Origin: Cedecea neteri
Lineage (GTDB): Bacteria; Pseudomonadota; Gammaproteobacteria; Enterobacterales; Enterobacteriaceae
Direction of reading: 5' to 3'
Assembly (NCBI RefSeq): GCF_000757825.1
Contig: NZ_CP009451.1
Coordinates: 1,364,001 to 1,428,000, forward strand
Length of the DNA: 64,000 bases
The notes below the pieces were generated by a model. The model was not told the origin of the DNA and made no database searches. It saw only the letters and a program-made list of their open reading frames with translations. The position numbers and the translations under genes were made by a program. Of this stretch, positions 1-7,800 are shown piece by piece (positions within the stretch are counted from its first letter, which is position 1; the number at the start of each line of letters is the position of its first letter).

Positions 1-239
1 GGACCGGTGATCCCATTCTTCGCACGCTCTTCAGCAATAGCTTGCGCAATCGCCAGAATATGAGGTTCGTTAAAGCTATGACGCGCCGCACTGCCGCGGT
101 GGCCGGAAGTCCCGAATTTCACCGCGTGTTCACTATTACCCACCACAGGCTTCAGCACGTAATACTGCGCCGTAAGCTGGGCTACGTTAATCAAATCGCT
201 CTGTTGTGCAGGCTGGCCCGCACGATCGTGGTTAGCCAT
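1..239 (-). CDS. pgm: Phosphoglucomutase, N-terminal part (runs off the window)
   Basis: The first 79 residues match the start of enterobacterial Pgm, which interconverts glucose 1-phosphate and glucose 6-phosphate in the cytoplasm for glycogen, UDP-glucose and trehalose metabolism. The conserved N-terminal segment [13 protein letters not shown] is visible around residues 41-53. It holds the first substrate-binding loop. The catalytic phosphoserine and metal sites lie beyond the window edge. The ATG at 239-237 is preceded by a GGAAGAG-type ribosome site. The gene lies 27 bases downstream of seqA on the same strand, so seqA-pgm is probably one transcript, as in E. coli. Confidence 0.95.
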   Translation of the reverse strand, partial: MANHDRAGQPAQQSDLINVAQLTAQYYVLKPVVGNSEHAVKFGTSGHRGSAARHSFNEPHILAIAQAIAEERAKNGITG

Positions 240-266
240 TGGCTCTTCCTTACTGACGCCAGGTTT

Positions 267-815
267 TTAAATAGTGCCGCAAACCTTTTCAATCAGCTCC
301 GCAGGGAACTGCATTGACTGCATGATGTGTTCAACCATGCTGCATTTACGACCAGTATTCGTATTGGTGATCACCCAGTATGGGGTGCCCGGAACATGTT
401 TAGGCTTGGTTTGATTGCCGTTTGCCAGCAGCGTTTGCTCATCACCGGCAAAATAGACGCGAGTGCGGCCATGCAGGGATTCTGTCGCTTCGCCGAAGGT
501 CTTCGCGTCCAGCTGATACAGCGTGGACAGCACCATCATAAAGCGGTTTACGGCCTTATTCTGAGCAGCATATTCATCCGAAAGCAGCAGCTCACGAACG
601 GCGCGCACGCGGTTGCGGGCGGTGTTCGCAGGCTTCTCTTCAACAACGGGAGCCGCAGCGCGCTCAGGCGCGGCTGGCGTAGGAGTGGCTGCTGGTGTTT
701 GCCCGGCGGTAAATTTAAGCATGCGCCGTAAAATGTCTGACGCGCTCTCGCCAATGTGCTTAGTCTGACTGGCAATGTAGCGGTAAAGCTCGTCATCAAC
801 TTCGATTGTTTTCAT
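267..815 (-). CDS. seqA: SeqA, negative modulator of replication initiation
   Basis: This 182-residue protein matches E. coli SeqA (181), which binds hemimethylated GATC sites, sequesters oriC after initiation and follows replication forks. The N-terminal oligomerisation region begins MKTIEVDDELYRYIA. An Ala/Pro-rich linker (about residues 38-62) is followed by the C-terminal DNA-binding domain, which keeps the TNTNTGRK loop that reads hemimethylated GATC. An upstream in-frame ATG at 848 would add 11 residues with no family support, so the start at 815 is preferred. It is followed by pgm on the same strand, and ybfF diverges from it. Confidence 0.96.
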   Translation of the reverse strand: MKTIEVDDELYRYIASQTKHIGESASDILRRMLKFTAGQTPAATPTPAAPERAAAPVVEEKPANTARNRVRAVRELLLSDEYAAQNKAVNRFMMVLSTLYQLDAKTFGEATESLHGRTRVYFAGDEQTLLANGNQTKPKHVPGTPYWVITNTNTGRKCSMVEHIMQSMQFPAELIEKVCGTI

Positions 816-989
816 CTTAATCCAGTACGATATCTTTTCTGAATACAAGTCGTTGGGAGTATAGGGTCAAATCCCAACAGCGAACAGGAGGGGCGACTCA
901 AAGTCAGAGTAAACTGAATATTTGCCGCACGCCCGCAGGAATGCCAACATGATACCCTAACCAAACGAACCAAAATAAAGAACTTTGCC

Positions 990-1766
990 ATGAAATTAAA
1001 TGCTCGCCTGCAAACTGCGCAACAATCGAATAGCAATTCCCCTATCGTACTGATCCACGGCCTGTTTGGCAGCCTGGATAATCTCGGCGTGCTGGCGCGG
1101 GATCTGGGTAAAGATCATACTTTGCTGCAAATAGATCTGCGTAACCACGGGCTGTCTCCGCGCAGCGACGATATGAGCTATGCCGCAATGGCCGGCGACG
1201 TTCTGGACACGCTTGATGATTATGGTATCGAGAAAGCCACGTTTATCGGTCACTCTATGGGCGGCAAAGTGGTGATGGCGCTGACGGCTCTTGCTCCCCA
1301 GCGCATCGATAAACTGGTGATGATTGATATCGCTCCGGTTAACTATCAGGTTCGCCGTCACGACGAGATTTTTGCGGCGATTCGTGCGGTCACTGAAGCA
1401 GGCGTTGAGACTCGCCAGCAGGCGGCGCAGATCATGCGCGAACACGTAGAAGAAGAAGGCGTCATTCAGTTTCTGCTGAAGTCTTTTGCCGACGGCGAGT
1501 GGAAGTTCAACGTGCCGGTGCTTTGGCAGCAATACGAAAGTATCGTTGGCTGGCAACCCGTTCCCGCCTGGCAGCATCCCGCCTTATTCATCCGCGGCGG
1601 GAACTCGCCGTATGTGGATGAAAGCCACCGCGAGGCGCTTTTAAGTCAGTTCCCGCAGGCTCGTGCGCACGTCATCGCTGGCGCGGGCCACTGGGTTCAC
1701 GCTGAAAAACCGGACGCAGTTTTACGCGCAATTCACCGATTTATCGACGCGGAACCGAAAAACTGA
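990..1766 (+). CDS. ybfF: Alpha/beta-hydrolase esterase YbfF
   Basis: This is a 258-residue cytoplasmic alpha/beta hydrolase (E. coli YbfF has 254). The nucleophile elbow GHSMGG places the catalytic serine at residue 89. The oxyanion-hole motif HGLFGS lies near residues 23-28, and a C-terminal GAGHWVH supplies the catalytic histidine. E. coli YbfF hydrolyses short acyl esters, including acyl-CoA, in vitro. Its physiological substrate is not settled. It diverges from seqA and is followed by ybfE. Assignment to the family is firm, but the biological role is not. Confidence 0.92.
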   Translation: MKLNARLQTAQQSNSNSPIVLIHGLFGSLDNLGVLARDLGKDHTLLQIDLRNHGLSPRSDDMSYAAMAGDVLDTLDDYGIEKATFIGHSMGGKVVMALTALAPQRIDKLVMIDIAPVNYQVRRHDEIFAAIRAVTEAGVETRQQAAQIMREHVEEEGVIQFLLKSFADGEWKFNVPVLWQQYESIVGWQPVPAWQHPALFIRGGNSPYVDESHREALLSQFPQARAHVIAGAGHWVHAEKPDAVLRAIHRFIDAEPKN

Positions 1767-1898
1767 TTAAAAACAGAACGACCGGCCAGCAGAAGTCGCT
1801 AACGCGTTGGCGGGAATGGCGCGCTGATGTATGATGGCGCGCTTAATTGCACCGGCACCCTGCCCCTGCAGCCAGAATTTCCTGTCAGTATCCTAATC

Positions 1899-2177
1899 AT
1901 GGCAAAAGAACAAACGGACCGTACTACATTAGATCTGTTCGCGGACGAGCGTCGCCCCGGGCGGCCTAAAACCAATCCGCTCTCGCGCGATGAGCAGCTG
2001 CGTATTAATAAACGCAATCAGCTTAAGCGCGACAAAGTGCGTGGTTTGAAGCGAGTTGAGCTAAAACTGAACAATGATGCGGTCGACGCCCTCAACCAGC
2101 TTGCCGACGCCCGCAGCATCAGTCGTAGCGAACTGATCGAAGAGATGTTGCTCGAGCAGCTTAAAAAGCTGGGATAG
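1899..2177 (+). CDS. ybfE: YbfE, small LexA-regulon protein with ribbon-helix-helix-like C-terminus
   Basis: This 92-residue protein matches E. coli YbfE (97) almost exactly at its N-terminus, MAKEQTDRTTLDLFA. The start at 1899 follows this conservation; a longer reading from 1827 is not supported. The N-terminal half is very basic, with RRPGRPKTN resembling an AT-hook. The C-terminal half (VELKLNNDAVDALNQLADA, then RSELIEEML) looks like a ribbon-helix-helix DNA-binding fold. In E. coli the gene belongs to the SOS regulon, but its role is unknown. No full-consensus LexA box is visible here. The function is inferred only as probable DNA binding. Confidence 0.88.
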   Translation: MAKEQTDRTTLDLFADERRPGRPKTNPLSRDEQLRINKRNQLKRDKVRGLKRVELKLNNDAVDALNQLADARSISRSELIEEMLLEQLKKLG

Positions 2178-2288
2178 CGCTTTCTGTTGCCCTGCCCGTC
2201 ATCTGAAATCTCAAAAGGGTGAGCAAAACCATGTTGCAGACTGTGCACCCCGCCGTGATAGCTGTTTCCGCTGGTGGAGCTGTTCTGC

Positions 2289-2294
2289 TATGAT
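2289..2294 (+). promoter_or_regulatory. Candidate fldA -10 element (TATGAT)
   Basis: TATGAT matches the sigma-70 -10 consensus at five of six positions and lies 63 bases before the fldA start. The -35 region is poor (TTCCGC at 2266-2271, 17-base spacer), as expected of an activator-dependent promoter. In E. coli fldA is activated by SoxS, but I did not identify a SoxS box with confidence. Confidence 0.45.
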
Positions 2295-2356
2295 TGCCCT
2301 ATACGTGGGCATTGAACGGCCAGCATACTATTAAGTTTCAAGAGGTTATTTTACTC

Positions 2357-2887
2357 ATGGCAATCGTAGGCATTTTTTTCGGCAGCGACACCGGTAACAC
2401 CGAAAATATCGCAAAAATGATTCAAAAACAGCTCGGTAAAGACGTTGCTGAGGTGCATGACATTGCTAAAAGCAGCAAAGAAGATCTCGAAGGTTTCGAC
2501 ATTCTGTTGCTCGGCATCCCAACCTGGTACTACGGCGAAGCGCAGTGCGACTGGGACGATTTCTTCCCTACTCTCGAAGAAGTCGATTTCAACGGTAAGC
2601 TGGTTGCGCTGTTCGGCTGTGGTGACCAGGAAGACTACGCGGAATACTTCTGTGATGCGCTGGGTACCATTCGCGATATCATCGAACCGCGCGGCGCCGC
2701 TATCGTAGGCCACTGGCCGACCGCGGGCTACCACTTTGAAGCGTCAAAAGGCCTGGCAGACGACGACAACTTTGTCGGTCTGGCCATCGACGAAGACCGC
2801 CAGCCGGAACTGACCGCCGAGCGCGTTGAGAAGTGGGTCAAACAGATTTCTGAAGAACTGAATCTGGCCGATATTATTAACGCCTGA
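2357..2887 (+). CDS. fldA: Flavodoxin 1
   Basis: This 176-residue FMN protein has the same length as E. coli FldA and is nearly identical to it. It carries low-potential electrons from NADPH:flavodoxin reductase or pyruvate:flavodoxin oxidoreductase to biotin synthase, methionine synthase, IspG/IspH and ribonucleotide reductase activation. The FMN phosphate loop GSDTGNTEN is at residues 9-17. The flavin-flanking loops PTWYYGE and [12 protein letters not shown] follow. The start at 2357 was chosen by homology. The gene is followed by two hairpins and then uof-fur. In E. coli some fur transcription reads through from fldA. Confidence 0.97.
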   Translation: MAIVGIFFGSDTGNTENIAKMIQKQLGKDVAEVHDIAKSSKEDLEGFDILLLGIPTWYYGEAQCDWDDFFPTLEEVDFNGKLVALFGCGDQEDYAEYFCDALGTIRDIIEPRGAAIVGHWPTAGYHFEASKGLADDDNFVGLAIDEDRQPELTAERVEKWVKQISEELNLADIINA

Positions 2888-2893
2888 TTTGTC

Positions 2894-2918
2894 TGGCGCA
2901 AATGCAGCGTTTGCGCCA
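2894..2918. terminator. Perfect inverted repeat after fldA
   Basis: Arms TGGCGCAAA (2894-2902) and TTTGCGCCA (2910-2918) are perfectly complementary around a 7-base loop, starting seven bases after the fldA stop. There is no run of T after it, so it may stabilise the 3' end or act as a partial terminator. Read-through into fur is plausible. Confidence 0.55.
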
Positions 2919-2927
2919 TCTTGATAG

Positions 2928-2956
2928 CTTGTAGCAATGAAAATAATTGCTACAAG
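2928..2956. promoter_or_regulatory. 11-bp inverted repeat with Fur-box-like core upstream of fur
   Basis: Arms CTTGTAGCAAT (2928-2938) and ATTGCTACAAG (2946-2956) pair perfectly around the 7-base spacer GAAAATA. The central AATGAAAATAATT agrees with the Fur consensus core AATGATAATCATT at 11 of 13 positions. It may be an upstream Fur operator, a hairpin in the fldA-fur read-through RNA, or both. Confidence 0.45.
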
Positions 2957-3094
2957 TTTGTAACTTTCTCGTACATCCCTGTACAATGTCTTCCTGACAG
3001 CTTGGCTGATAATTACTGTAAATGGCGACGCCGCCACGATTTTTCAGCCTCATTTTGCACCATACTTGCGGTTCCCATTTAGAAGCAGCAGTTC

Positions 3095-3113
3095 TATAAT
3101 GAGACGCATTACT
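3095..3113 (+). promoter_or_regulatory. fur promoter -10 overlapping a Fur box
   Basis: TATAATGAGACGCATTACT matches the 19-base Fur consensus at 13 positions. Its first six bases are a perfect sigma-70 -10 hexamer. Fur bound here would block its own promoter, in line with the known autoregulation of fur in E. coli. The uof start codon (3099) lies inside this site. uof can therefore be translated only from transcripts that start further upstream. Confidence 0.7.
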
Positions 3114-3170
3114 CTTTACGCTCACTGCAGTTTGAGCGAATCGTTAAGCAACAGGACACTTTCCGCATGA
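3099..3170 (+). CDS. uof: Uof, leader peptide translationally coupled to fur
   Basis: This 23-codon ORF begins MRRITLYAHC and ends with a TGA that overlaps the fur ATG in the sequence ATGA. In E. coli the ORF called uof (upstream of fur) occupies the same place. Its translation is needed for efficient fur translation, and the sRNA RyhB represses it when iron is scarce. Position, length class and stop/start overlap all fit. The peptide itself is not expected to have a function. No strong ribosome site is visible. The identification rests on position and coupling rather than on sequence identity. Confidence 0.75.
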   Translation: MRRITLYAHCSLSESLSNRTLSA

Positions 3171-3613
3171 CTGACAACAATACCGCATTAAAGAAGGCCG
3201 GCTTGAAAGTCACGCTTCCGCGATTGAAAATCCTCGAAGTGCTGCAAGAGCCGGTAAATCATCACGTCAGCGCGGAAGACTTATATAAACGTCTGATCGA
3301 CATGGGCGAAGAAATAGGCCTGGCGACGGTCTACCGCGTGCTGAACCAATTTGACGATGCCGGGATCGTGACCCGCCATAATTTTGAAGGCGGCAAGTCC
3401 GTTTTCGAGCTGACCCAGCAGCATCACCACGATCACCTTATCTGCCTCGATTGCGGCAAAGTAATCGAGTTCAGCGATGATTCTATTGAATCGCGCCAGC
3501 GTGAAATTGCCACACGCCACGGTATCCGCCTGACTAACCACAGTCTCTATCTGTACGGACACTGTGCCGAAGGCGACTGCCGCGAAGACGACACCGCGCA
3601 CGATCCTAAATAA
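3167..3613 (+). CDS. fur: Ferric uptake regulator Fur
   Basis: This 148-residue protein has the E. coli Fur length. It binds Fe2+ as co-repressor and controls iron acquisition genes. The N-terminal winged helix includes the recognition helix region GLATVYRVLN (51-60). The metal-binding stretch HHHDH lies at residues 86-90. Cysteines C93 and C96 (CLDC) and a C-terminal pair in HCAEGDC form the structural zinc sites. The start overlaps the uof stop, implying translational coupling. A Fur box covers its promoter. A terminator that works in both directions separates it from the convergent chiQ. Confidence 0.98.
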   Translation: MTDNNTALKKAGLKVTLPRLKILEVLQEPVNHHVSAEDLYKRLIDMGEEIGLATVYRVLNQFDDAGIVTRHNFEGGKSVFELTQQHHHDHLICLDCGKVIEFSDDSIESRQREIATRHGIRLTNHSLYLYGHCAEGDCREDDTAHDPK

Positions 3614-3660
3614 GTAATCCGCATTAACGAACGCTGCCGAACAGGTGGCGTTTAAAAGCA

Positions 3661-3692
3661 AAAACCGGCAGGTTTCCCTTGCCGGTTTTTTT
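3661..3692. terminator. Bidirectional terminator between fur and chiQ
   Basis: An AAACCGGCA arm, a short loop and TTGCCGGTTTTTTT form a GC-rich hairpin with T-runs readable in both directions. It lies between the convergent fur and chiQ genes. Confidence 0.85.
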
Positions 3693-3711
3693 ATTGACTG
3701 AAAAAACGTAA

Positions 3712-4038
3712 TCAGCTGTTATTCGAGCGAATTTCTTGCCAGATTTTATCGCAGCGAACCTTCGCGGCTTCATCATTCCCGCTCTTTCTTGCCTGAATGC
3801 ATTTCTGATAATCCAGCACGCTCACGGTCTCTTTTTCAACAAACGCTTTGTGCTGTTTTTCCTGGCGCAGTACGTTCAGCACGCTCTGGCAGGCTTCGAT
3901 TTTATCCGGGTTGCCTTCTGCGGTATTGATACAAGCGCTGTAAGCCTGCTTCAGATGTGAATCTTCCGGCGGAGCCGGGGGCTGAACGCAGGCGGAGAGC
4001 GTGAAAGCCACGGCGGTAACCAGCAGGATTTTTTTCAT
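3712..4038 (-). CDS. chiQ: Small outer-membrane lipoprotein ChiQ (YbfN)
   Basis: This 108-residue lipoprotein begins MKKILLVTAVAFTLSACVQ. It has a signal peptide with lipobox LSAC, so the mature protein starts at Cys17. E. coli ChiQ/YbfN is also 108 residues and sits downstream of the chitoporin gene. A longer in-frame reading from 4107 would bury the signal peptide and is rejected. An AAGGAA ribosome site precedes the ATG. The mature part has no recognisable catalytic motif. An intrinsic-terminator hairpin lies between chiP and chiQ, so chiQ may depend on read-through. Confidence 0.9.
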   Translation of the reverse strand: MKKILLVTAVAFTLSACVQPPAPPEDSHLKQAYSACINTAEGNPDKIEACQSVLNVLRQEKQHKAFVEKETVSVLDYQKCIQARKSGNDEAAKVRCDKIWQEIRSNNS

Positions 4039-4052
4039 GTTCAGTTCCTTAT

Positions 4053-4076
4053 AAAAAACGGGCGCTTGCGCGCCCG
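4053..4076 (-). terminator. Intercistronic terminator between chiP and chiQ
   Basis: Read on the minus strand, GGGCGC, loop GCAA and GCGCCC are followed by GTTTTTTAT. This is a canonical intrinsic terminator, lying within the 46-base gap between the chiP stop and the chiQ start and ending just before the chiQ ribosome site. Confidence 0.75.
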
Positions 4077-4084
4077 ATTTAGCA

Positions 4085-5491
4085 TTAGAAGATGGTGAAC
4101 GGAGCAATAACGATAAATTTCACGTCACGCTCATCCTGGAACATGTTGCCGTAACCACCGCCCCAGCTTGGGATATCGGAGTGGTTGTCGTACTGAGTGA
4201 AGTGCAGTTTGAACAGCGTACCTTTCGCACGGCCTTCCTGCACGGTGTACATTGCGTCGAGGCTGTATGAAGACTCTTTGATCTTGTTGGATGCGATATC
4301 CTGACGGTTACCGGAAGCATCAAGCGCCCATGTGGCTGGTTTTGCATCCCATGCATAAACATAGGAGCCCCCAACAGCCCAACCCGGCAGATTCCAGTTG
4401 CTCAGGTCATACATCGCACCGAAGAACACAGCTTTTTCGCCGTTGGCGTTGAAGTCAGAGCGGTTATCCCACCAGACATCTAGACGGCCGTTTGAAGAGG
4501 CATAGGTTGGCGTCATACGCTGCAGGAAGTAACCCTGCTGGCCTTCTGCCTTCACCATGGTCCCTTCCAGACGCAGGTCAACCTGGCCAATTTTGTAGCC
4601 TAAGGTCAGCGCCTGCAGCCACGCGGTACCGTCATAAATATCGTTGATGGTGTTGTTAGAGGCTTTATCACGGGTGCCGTAGAACTGGTAGCTGGTGCTC
4701 AGCGGGCTGCCTGCAACGTCAAATTTGTAGCTGGCTTTCGCGAAGTACTGGTCAACAAAACCTTCAGCCTGACCAAATGCCCCTTCCAGAATCAGGTCAT
4801 TTTTGAAGTCATATTTCGCGCCGATGGAGTGCAGATAATCAACTTTGGTCTTTTTGTCGTTCTGGTAGAACTTGTCCGTTTCCAGATGCCATGGAGCCTT
4901 GTACTCGTTGGTCCACATGTAGGAGAAGCTCAGCGCACCTGCATCGCCATAGTCGAATGCCGCCCCAGCTTCAGCCCCCTGATAGGTACCCGGCATGAAG
5001 CTCCAGTGTGGCGCTAACAGCGTTTGGCCGGTTGGCTGGATATAACCCGCACGTGCCCAGACCGGGCCGTACTTAAATTTCGCGGCCGCTTTATAAAGGC
5101 TGATGCCGCCTTTATCGCCGGAGTAGTCTTCGCTGTAGCCTTTGTTTTTAGAGGAGAATGCGATTTCGTTTGGGTGGCCGCTGGCGCTGTCTTCGGCCAT
5201 CTCAATGGCGGTGAAAGCGGCGATATCCAGGCCAAACATGTCGGCTGCGTAGCCGGACTGGAAGTCCAGGTTGGCGTTCCAGGTTGAGTGTGACAGGTTA
5301 GTTTTGTACTTACCGTCGGTCACATCTTTACGGTCACGTTCGCGCTGCCAGTAATAGACGCCACCGGTCAGCGTTGAGTCATCAACAAAGCCCGCAGCGC
5401 TAACCTGCGGAGCCACTACAAAACCTGAAAGAGCGGTAACGCTTGCAATAGCAAGAGCAAGCGCACTACGTTTGCCACTAAACGTACGCAT
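4085..5491 (-). CDS. chiP: Chitoporin ChiP (YbfM), OprD-family outer-membrane porin
   Basis: This 468-residue protein has the same length as E. coli ChiP, which lets chitobiose and chitooligosaccharides cross the outer membrane. The signal peptide starts [18 protein letters not shown] and is cleaved near VSAAG, about residue 33. The rest alternates amphipathic strands rich in aromatic residues and ends in the typical porin terminus with a final Phe (APFTIF). The AAAGAGGAA ribosome site just upstream is complementary to the sRNA ChiX. NagC-like sites lie further upstream. The neighbouring nag operon takes over the imported amino sugars. Confidence 0.94.
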   Translation of the reverse strand: MRTFSGKRSALALAIASVTALSGFVVAPQVSAAGFVDDSTLTGGVYYWQRERDRKDVTDGKYKTNLSHSTWNANLDFQSGYAADMFGLDIAAFTAIEMAEDSASGHPNEIAFSSKNKGYSEDYSGDKGGISLYKAAAKFKYGPVWARAGYIQPTGQTLLAPHWSFMPGTYQGAEAGAAFDYGDAGALSFSYMWTNEYKAPWHLETDKFYQNDKKTKVDYLHSIGAKYDFKNDLILEGAFGQAEGFVDQYFAKASYKFDVAGSPLSTSYQFYGTRDKASNNTINDIYDGTAWLQALTLGYKIGQVDLRLEGTMVKAEGQQGYFLQRMTPTYASSNGRLDVWWDNRSDFNANGEKAVFFGAMYDLSNWNLPGWAVGGSYVYAWDAKPATWALDASGNRQDIASNKIKESSYSLDAMYTVQEGRAKGTLFKLHFTQYDNHSDIPSWGGGYGNMFQDERDVKFIVIAPFTIF

Positions 5492-5495
5492 AGTT

Positions 5496-5511
5496 AAATT
5501 CCTCTTTGACG
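5496..5511 (-). promoter_or_regulatory. ChiX sRNA pairing site over the chiP ribosome site
   Basis: The plus strand here reads AAATTCCTCTTTGACG. I recall this sequence as part of the seed of the enterobacterial sRNA ChiX (MicM). The chiP mRNA is therefore complementary over 16 bases, including its whole Shine-Dalgarno AAAGAGGAA. In E. coli and Salmonella ChiX silences chiP in this way until chitobiose-induced decoy RNA titrates ChiX. The match rests on my memory of the ChiX sequence. Confidence 0.8.
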
Positions 5512-5620
5512 TAAAAATCATCGTCTGACGTGAAAAGCGCCATTGACGAAAAAAGTAAAATTGCCCAAAGGCTAAAAGCGGTTTCTACCTGACACACCCG
5601 CATTACCGCTGCTCATAGAC

Positions 5621-5644
5621 TATTTTTCGCGACGCGAATTATCA
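5621..5644. promoter_or_regulatory. NagC-like operator 1 upstream of chiP
   Basis: TATTTTTCGCGACGCGAATT has a perfect inner palindrome, TTCGCG-A-CGCGAA (5626-5638), flanked by A/T tracts, as in known NagC sites. It lies about 140 bases upstream of chiP, which NagC represses in E. coli. Confidence 0.65.
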
Positions 5645-5853
5645 ATGACTTTGTATCAGAGATTTCCTGGAGTATGACAGAGAGCACATAATCTATGTGC
5701 ATTTGTAACAAAATCGCTCAGCAGATGCTTAGCCCGCAATCCGATTAATTAACCACATAAAATTCTTTTGAGAGCGCTTTCATTATAAGCATCAGGATAT
5801 TACGGAGAAGAGATGACTGAGTGCGAGGGAATGATCTGAAGAGTGTAAATGAG

Positions 5854-5876
5854 AATTAATTCGCATCGCGAATGTG
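5854..5876. promoter_or_regulatory. NagC-like operator 2 upstream of chiP
   Basis: AATTAATTCGCATCGCGAAT contains ATTCGC (5859-5864) and GCGAAT (5868-5873), arranged symmetrically around three bases with an A/T flank. It has the same pattern as operator 1 and as the nagE-proximal site at 9936-9959. Confidence 0.6.
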
Positions 5877-5907
5877 TACTGCTCGTTAATACCAGGTAAC
5901 CAGAAAG

Positions 5908-5936
5908 AAAAAACGCCGCATTGAGCGGCGTTTTTA
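5908..5936 (-). terminator. glnS terminator
   Basis: ACGCCGC (5913-5919) and GCGGCGT (5925-5931) pair around ATTGA, with A-tract and T-tract flanks. It lies just downstream of the glnS stop on the minus strand and is symmetrical. Confidence 0.85.
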
Positions 5937-5954
5937 TCAGACGATTAACGGCAA

Positions 5955-7622
5955 TTATTCGCCGATTTTAGCCCAGGTATCGCGCAGGCCAACGGTGCGG
6001 TTAAATACCAATTTTTCGGCCGTCGTGTAACGGCTGTCGAGGCAGAAATAACCTTCACGCTCGAACTGATAAGCCTTACCTTTTTCTGCGTTCTGCAGGC
6101 TTGGCTCAACGAAGCCCTGACGAATAACCAGTGAGTCAGCGTTAATGGTCGACAGGAAGTCCTCCGCAGCGCCTGGGTTTGCAACGCTGAACAGGCGGTC
6201 ATACAGGCGGATTTCAACCGGCAACGCATGTGCGGCGCTCACCCAGTGAATCACGCCTTTAACTTTGCGACCGTCTGCCGGGTCCTTGCTCAGGGTTTCC
6301 GGGTCGTAGGTGCAGTAAAGCTCGGTGATATTGCCTTCCGCATCTTTTTCAACACGCTCGGCTTTGATCACATACGCATTACGCAGGCGAACTTCTTTAC
6401 CCAGCACCAGGCGCTTGTACTGCTTGTTCGCTTCTTCACGGAAGTCAGCCCGGTCGATATAAACCTCACCGCTGAACGGCACTTCACGGCTGCCCATCTC
6501 AGGTTTGTTCGGATGATTAGGCATGGTCACCGTCTCTTCTTCACCCTGAGGATAGTTAGTGATGATAACTTTCACCGGATCCAGCACGGCCATCGCACGC
6601 GGTGCGTTCTCGTTGAGATCGTCACGGATGCAGGATTCCAGAGAAGCCATTTCCACGGTGTTGTCTTGCTTGGTCACACCAATGCGCTTACAGAATTCGC
6701 GAATAGAAGCTGCGGTGTAACCACGGCGGCGTAGGCCCGAAATAGTCGGCATGCGCGGGTCATCCCAGCCTTCAACAATCTTCTCGGTCACCAGCAGGTT
6801 AAGCTTACGCTTGGACATGATGGCGTATTCGAGGTTAAGGCGAGAAAACTCGTACTGGCGCGGGTGAGCAGGAATAGTGATGTTATCCAGCACCCAGTCA
6901 TACAGACGACGGTTATCCTGGAATTCCAGGGTACACAGCGAGTGGGTGATCCCTTCCAGCGCATCAGAAATGCAGTGGGTGAAGTCGTACATCGGGTAGA
7001 TGCACCACTTGCTGCCGGTCTGGTGGTGGTCGGCAAACTTAATGCGGTACAGCACCGGATCGCGCATCACGATGAATGGCGAAGCCATATCGATTTTAGC
7101 ACGCAGGCAGGCGGTACCTTCGGCGAACTCACCGTTGCGCATTTTCTCGAACAGCGCGAGGTTTTCCTCAACGCTACGATCGCGGAATGGGCTGTTTTTG
7201 CCAGGCGCGGTCAGGGAACCACGGTATTCACGAATTTGTTCCGGGCTCAGCTCATCAACATAGGCCAGACCTTTATTAATAAGCTCAACGGCATAGTTAA
7301 ACAGCTGGTCAAAATAGTCAGACGAATAACGAACGTTACCGGACCAATGGAAGCCCAGCCATTCAACGTCATGCTTGATGGACTCTACGTATTCGATGTC
7401 TTCTTTTACCGGGTTTGTGTCATCGAAACGCAGGTTGCACTGCCCCTGGTAGTCCTGGGCAATGCCAAAGTTCAGGCAAATAGACTTGGCGTGACCAATA
7501 TGCAGATAGCCATTTGGCTCAGGCGGAAAACGGGTGCAAATACTGGTGTGCTTACCGTTCGCCAGGTCTTCATCAATAATCTGACGAATAAAGTTAGTTG
7601 GGCGGGCTTCAGCCTCACTCAT
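5955..7622 (-). CDS. glnS: Glutaminyl-tRNA synthetase
   Basis: This 555-residue class I aminoacyl-tRNA synthetase (E. coli 554) charges tRNA-Gln with glutamine. The N-terminal ATP-binding signature [15 protein letters not shown] is near residues 33-47, and the second signature is the variant IMSKRKLN near 265-272. The C-terminal anticodon-binding beta-barrels are complete. The gene runs opposite to nagE's neighbours nagBACD but in the same direction as nagE, with its own terminator. Four of the seven tRNAs in the nearby cluster are its substrates. Confidence 0.98.
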   Translation of the reverse strand: MSEAEARPTNFIRQIIDEDLANGKHTSICTRFPPEPNGYLHIGHAKSICLNFGIAQDYQGQCNLRFDDTNPVKEDIEYVESIKHDVEWLGFHWSGNVRYSSDYFDQLFNYAVELINKGLAYVDELSPEQIREYRGSLTAPGKNSPFRDRSVEENLALFEKMRNGEFAEGTACLRAKIDMASPFIVMRDPVLYRIKFADHHQTGSKWCIYPMYDFTHCISDALEGITHSLCTLEFQDNRRLYDWVLDNITIPAHPRQYEFSRLNLEYAIMSKRKLNLLVTEKIVEGWDDPRMPTISGLRRRGYTAASIREFCKRIGVTKQDNTVEMASLESCIRDDLNENAPRAMAVLDPVKVIITNYPQGEEETVTMPNHPNKPEMGSREVPFSGEVYIDRADFREEANKQYKRLVLGKEVRLRNAYVIKAERVEKDAEGNITELYCTYDPETLSKDPADGRKVKGVIHWVSAAHALPVEIRLYDRLFSVANPGAAEDFLSTINADSLVIRQGFVEPSLQNAEKGKAYQFEREGYFCLDSRYTTAEKLVFNRTVGLRDTWAKIGE

Positions 7623-7740
7623 CGCGGGTTCCTCAAAGCGTGTACCTTAGTTAACGGTGCATGATCTAATAAGCGGCCCCGGGAAACAACCTTTAGTTGC
7701 ATAAATTAGGGTTGTTCATGCCCGGTTAACGGCAGGCAAT

Positions 7741-7776
7741 AAAAAAGCGGCTGACGATTTACGCCAGCCGCTTAAG
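7741..7776 (-). terminator. nagE terminator
   Basis: On the minus strand, AGCGGCTG and CAGCCGCT flank an 11-base loop and are followed by TTTTTT. It lies 25-60 bases after the nagE stop and separates nagE from glnS. Confidence 0.85.
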
Positions 7777-7800
7777 GCACAAATGCTTACTCAGGAGCGA

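Larger units (their letters stand above)
5512..5907. other. chiP upstream region between chiP and the glnS terminator
   Basis: About 400 bases without a gene. It holds the 5' leader and promoter of chiP on the minus strand and two NagC-like operators centred near 5632 and 5866. These lie about 234 bases apart, which would allow DNA looping. I saw no convincing CRP site and no ORF. Confidence 0.6.
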
